The notes under the pieces are model-generated. The model saw only the letters and a program-made list of their open reading frames with translations. It was not told the origin of the DNA and did not search any database. Below are positions 15,419 through 17,960 of a DNA stretch of 17,960 nucleotides, piece by piece. Source of the DNA: CAYYOS01 sp964473355 (GTDB taxonomy: Bacteria > Pseudomonadota > Gammaproteobacteria > Burkholderiales > REEB80); the NCBI GenBank assembly GCA_964473355.1, contig CAYYOS010000040.1, positions 1 through 17,960 on the forward strand, in the 5' to 3' direction. Position 1 is the first letter of the stretch. Every line of letters begins with the position of its first letter. A program made the translations under genes and the position numbers.

Positions 15419-15587
15419 CGGAATAAATCCCGATGTTAAAAAAACATTTGAAGCGCTTTCGCAAGAGCGGAGGCAAACACCCTCGGAGCTTTTGCGAACA
15501 TTGATAATGGAATTTGTTAAACAAAATGGCCCTAAGCCGGCCGGAACGGATCGCCGCAAGATCAGTTATTTCACCCGGCTTAAATAG
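15390..15587 (+). CDS. Small ribbon-helix-helix-like protein
   Basis: A 65-residue protein. A possible N-terminal beta-strand (KKTVIVCDGINP) precedes two helices separated by a turn at RRQTPSE (helices about 14-27 and 32-45, the second reading SELLRTLIMEFVKQN). This is the layout of ribbon-helix-helix (CopG/Arc-type) DNA-binding proteins, and the basic C-terminal tail fits. The gene begins inside the DUF192 gene with GGGGGA at 15379-15384 as a modest ribosome binding site. It ends 14 bases before cbpA, so it may be a local regulator of the DUF192-cbpA-cbpM unit. No toxin-like partner is adjacent, which argues against a toxin-antitoxin pair. Confidence 0.7.
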   Translation: MDKKTVIVCDGINPDVKKTFEALSQERRQTPSELLRTLIMEFVKQNGPKPAGTDRRKISYFTRLK

Positions 15588-15601
15588 GCGCATTAACGTG
15601 C

Positions 15602-16543
15602 ATGAAATATAAAGATTATTATAAAATTTTAGGTGTAGAGAAGGGCGCTAGCGAAGCTGACATAAAAAAAACCTACCGCAAGCTAGCTAGAAAATACCAT
15701 CCTGATGTTTCCAAAGAAAAAAACGCCGAAGAAAAGTTTAAGGAAATAGGGGAGGCCTATGAGGTACTGAAGGACAAAGAAAAACGCGCCGCCTATGACC
15801 AGCTAGGCAGCTATCAAGCGGGGCAAGACTTTCGCCCACCCCCCGATTGGGGTAGACAATTCGAATTTTCTCAGGGGCGAGGCCAATTTTCTGGCGGAGA
15901 TTTCTCTGATTTCTTCGCTGAACTTTTCGGCATGGGACAAGCCGGCGCTGCTAAAGGTAGCCGGGGTAGAGCGGCACAATCCGGGCAAGATTTCGAGGTA
16001 AAAGTTGAGCTTAGTTTTGCGGAAGGACTATCCGGCTCGGAACGGGCTTTACAAATGGAGGTGTTGGAGGCGTCCGGCGAGTTTTATCAACGCGTGCCAA
16101 AAACTGTAAAGGTACGCATACCCCCCGGCGTTATACATGGCCAAAAATTACGTGTGCCCGGTAAGGGCGGAGCGGGTGTGCATGGTGGGCCGCCCGGAGA
16201 TTTATACCTTAACATTACGATTAACCCACACCCCTACTATAAAACCCATCAACACGACGTATACCTTGAAGTGCCGGTTGCGCCGTGGGAAGCCGCGCTG
16301 GGGGCGGAAATAGAAGTGCCGACTCCGCAGGGGCGGGTAAAGCTAAAAATTCGACCCGGGATGCGTGCTGGTCAAAAAATGCGCGTGCCCGGAAAAGGAT
16401 TGCCTAAACCGCAGCAGGGGTTCGGAGATTTTTTCGCCGTTTTGCAAATTGTCGCACCCAGTGAGCTGACTGAGAAAGAAAGGGCGCTCTTTAAAGAATT
16501 GCAAACTGTATCAAATTTTTCGCCGCGCAGTCATTTAAATTAA
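15602..16543 (+). CDS. cbpA: Curved-DNA-binding / DnaJ-class co-chaperone CbpA
   Basis: A DnaK co-chaperone that in E. coli also binds curved DNA in stationary phase. The J-domain is at residues about 4-70, with the essential HPD tripeptide at 33-35. A Gly/Phe-rich region follows (about 75-125), then two beta-sandwich substrate-binding domains (from about 130 and from about 215) with VRIPPGVIHGQKLRVPGKG and a matching RPGMRAGQKMRVPGKG repeat. The zinc finger of DnaJ is missing, as expected for CbpA. The length of 313 compares with about 306 in E. coli. ATG 15602 lacks a Shine-Dalgarno sequence. The linked cbpM gene 45 bases downstream confirms the assignment. Confidence 0.96.
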   Translation: MKYKDYYKILGVEKGASEADIKKTYRKLARKYHPDVSKEKNAEEKFKEIGEAYEVLKDKEKRAAYDQLGSYQAGQDFRPPPDWGRQFEFSQGRGQFSGGDFSDFFAELFGMGQAGAAKGSRGRAAQSGQDFEVKVELSFAEGLSGSERALQMEVLEASGEFYQRVPKTVKVRIPPGVIHGQKLRVPGKGGAGVHGGPPGDLYLNITINPHPYYKTHQHDVYLEVPVAPWEAALGAEIEVPTPQGRVKLKIRPGMRAGQKMRVPGKGLPKPQQGFGDFFAVLQIVAPSELTEKERALFKELQTVSNFSPRSHLN

Positions 16544-16588
16544 TGTTAGGCGCCAATTGTCTTATGGAACCTTATCAGCGAGATAACC

Positions 16589-16912
16589 ATGAGTAACGAT
16601 GGAAGTTTTGCCGCGATTAGCTTGTTTGACGCATCTCAGAAGTTAAGCCTGCTTGAGCTCGAAAAAGCCTCGGGCTTAGGCACAGAGGAAATCGAAACGC
16701 TGGTGGATTTTGGTGTTCTAGAGCCGTTGACAGCAGAGCCCGGCACGGCAAATTTTCCGGCTTTTTGCTTGTTGTTAGCACGGCGTGCGTACCGGTTACG
16801 TGTCGATTTCGACCTGAATCCGCCCGGTGTCGCGCTGGCGCTGACGTATTTACAGCGAATCGAAGATTTAGAAGCGCGCCTGCATGAATTAGAGTGTGGG
16901 AAAGTCGGCTAA
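16589..16912 (+). CDS. cbpM: Chaperone modulator CbpM (MerR-like)
   Basis: A 107-residue protein of the CbpM family, which in E. coli binds the J-domain of CbpA and blocks both its DnaK-stimulating and DNA-binding activity. The layout is an N-terminal winged-helix-like, MerR_2-type segment (LLELEKASGLGTEEIETLVD, FGVLEPL), then a helical part (FCLLLARRAYRLRVDFDLNPPGVALALTYLQRIEDLEARL) ending in a short coiled coil. Position directly behind cbpA is the standard arrangement. The ribosome binding site is weak (GAGA about 8 bases before ATG 16589). Confidence 0.93.
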   Translation: MSNDGSFAAISLFDASQKLSLLELEKASGLGTEEIETLVDFGVLEPLTAEPGTANFPAFCLLLARRAYRLRVDFDLNPPGVALALTYLQRIEDLEARLHELECGKVG

Positions 16913-17082
16913 GGGCGTTTCCTTAACTTATTCCGCAAAAACGGCATCCAGAAAATGCCCGCCTATTTAAATCCCTGACCCCTTCCGCGGAGTTGAGGCA
17001 GCAAAATATTCTTTTTTCGTCAGCCGAGAGCCATGCTTGGAACGGTTTCGAGAGGTGCCGAGCGAGCAAGCCGCGACGGGAC

Positions 17083-17107
17083 GCCCGTCACTGCTGAAGT
17101 GACGGGC
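17083..17107. terminator. Strong 10-bp hairpin downstream of the PpiC gene, possible terminator
   Basis: GCCCGTCACT (17083-17092), loop GCTGA and AGTGACGGGC (17098-17107) form a perfect GC-rich stem 8 bases past the minus-strand ppiC stop. Reading towards ppiC's downstream side there is no T-run, so it is not a canonical intrinsic terminator. An alternative stem GACGGG-ACG-CCCGTC (17075-17089) overlaps it. Confidence 0.45.
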
Positions 17108-17114
17108 AAAAATG

Positions 17115-17960
17115 CTATTTCTTTTCTTCGCCGCTGGTAGGGCTGGCGGGCGGCGCGCTCTTATCCTCAACTTTAGCTGTGCCTCTTAAGGCGAGCACGG
17201 CTTTCTCTGCTTGCTGCTGCTGCATGCGTTGGCGCAAATTATTTTTTACTTCTTCAAAAGGAGGCGCTTGCACCGGACGCGTGTCTTCTAACTTAATAAT
17301 GTGCCAACCAAATTGGGACTGCACCGGGGTGGTGGTGTATTGGCCTTTTTTCAATTGCTTTAACGCGTCACCAAACGGCTTTACTACGGAACCCGTGCTA
17401 ATCCAGCCCAAATCTCCGCCCTTAGCCTTCGAGCCAGGGTCTTGGGATTTTTCAGAAGCCAGCTTGTCAAACTTACCGCCCTTTTTAAGTTGGTCTATCA
17501 TTGCCTTGGCGTCGGCTTCGGTAGCCACTAATGCGTGACGAACTTTATATTCAGTATCGCCCATTTGCGATTTAATTTTGTCGTACTCGGCTTTCAGTAA
17601 ATCATCGGAAACTGGATTATTCTTGATGTAATCTTGCAAGTAAGCGCGGACCAATACACCTTGTTTTACCATCTCCATTTGTGCGGTGATTTCTGGATCA
17701 TTCTGCAAGCCTTTTTTAGTGGCTTCCTGAACAATGATTTCGCGTGTAATTAAGTCCTCACGTATGCCTTTAACCAGCTCAGGATTGTTAGGTTGACCTT
17801 GCGCAACACGCTCTTTTACGATCAGGTCGATGCGCGATTGCGGAATGGATACGCCGTTAACAATTACGGCCGCCTTATCGGTGCTGGCGACCGACGCTGT
17901 GGTGGATTTATTTGCTTAGTGGGCATTGACAGGCGACAGCGTCATCATTAACTACGCGGC
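17115..17960 (-). CDS. PpiC/parvulin-type peptidyl-prolyl isomerase (SurA/PrsA-like foldase), 5' end disrupted
   Basis: A periplasmic foldase that isomerises proline bonds during outer-membrane and secreted protein folding. The mature part starts ANKSTTASVAST and continues AVIVNGVSIPQSRIDLIV, an N-terminal chaperone segment. The parvulin domain follows, from YKVRHALVATEADA through GGKFDKLASEKSQDP, GGDLGWIS and VQSQFGWHIIKLED. A charged Gln-rich helix and a KDKSAPPASPTSGEEKK-like tail end the protein. Upstream the frame still reads as a good signal peptide (ALMMTLSPVNAHA-like) but is broken by TAA (17916-17918) and TAG (17952-17954). No ATG or GTG lies between the TAA and the domain; the first start-like codon is a TTG at 17708, too far inside. 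Sequencing error at the contig end or a real pseudogene are both possible. Confidence 0.85.

Noticed and set aside
15390..15587. Antitoxin of a toxin-antitoxin pair
   Set aside because: The neighbours are DUF192 and cbpA; no toxin-like partner is adjacent.
16967..17170. 67-codon minus-strand open frame
   Set aside because: It overlaps the end of the foldase gene in another frame, has an arginine-rich composition typical of a shadow frame, and matches no family I know.
17916..17954. Stop-codon recoding in the foldase
   Set aside because: TAA and TAG end other genes in the window normally; sequence error near the end or true mutation is simpler.
1..17960. CRISPR array, tRNA, rRNA, prophage or intact insertion sequence
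   Set aside because: I found no regularly spaced repeats, cloverleaf with conserved TTC loop, rRNA motifs, transposase or phage genes.

Overview
The window reads as a bacterial draft contig, most likely from a betaproteobacterium. The ExbB/ExbD style, the PpiC-type foldase, the CbpA-CbpM pair, the guaB...guaA-tadA order and the DUF4124 and DUF1003 genes all fit; a gammaproteobacterium cannot be excluded. Genes are dense on both strands. I see no tRNA, rRNA, CRISPR array or intact insertion sequence. The sequence looks unpolished: there is a 10-N gap in guaB, a one-base frameshift about 54 bases from the left end, and two in-frame stops in the last 45 bases. Both end genes also run off the window.

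Layout. (1) 1-1225: C-terminal part of a CusA/CzcA-type heavy-metal RND pump. (2) 1226-1634: a 409-base intergenic region with two perfect consensus DnaA boxes in inverted orientation, next to a second palindrome. (3) 1635-2659: exbB-exbD. (4) 2798-4059, minus strand: DUF4398-like lipoprotein, DUF4124 protein and msrB, driven by a good sigma70-type promoter. This unit converges on exbD across an AT-rich 16-bp inverted repeat. (5) 4155-11205, plus strand: guaB from its own promoter, then lapA, guaA, tadA, a YkuD L,D-transpeptidase, a VanZ-like protein, a long AI-2E-family permease and a DUF1003 protein. From lapA on, every junction overlaps by 1-11 bases, so purine synthesis, tRNA editing and envelope genes look translationally coupled.

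(6) 11274-12776: an unusual three-part protein (MerR/excisionase-like helix-turn-helix, plant-type [2Fe-2S] ferredoxin domain, ferredoxin-reductase-like module). It converges within 5 bases on a minus-strand trypsin-like/TPR protein whose catalytic His position is Ser. (7) 13997-14167: divergent control region with overlapping TTACA/TGTAA palindromes and a good match to a sigma54 promoter. It reads into an unrecognised acidic protein with an N-terminal helix-turn-helix-like segment. (8) 14951-16912: DUF192 protein, a small ribbon-helix-helix-like protein, the co-chaperone CbpA and its modulator CbpM. (9) 17115-17960, minus strand: a PpiC/parvulin foldase, truncated by the window end.

The most interesting places are the DnaA-box region, the candidate sigma54/operator region, the helix-turn-helix-ferredoxin-reductase fusion, the AI-2E permease with a soluble alpha/beta C-terminal domain, and the degenerate protease-TPR protein.
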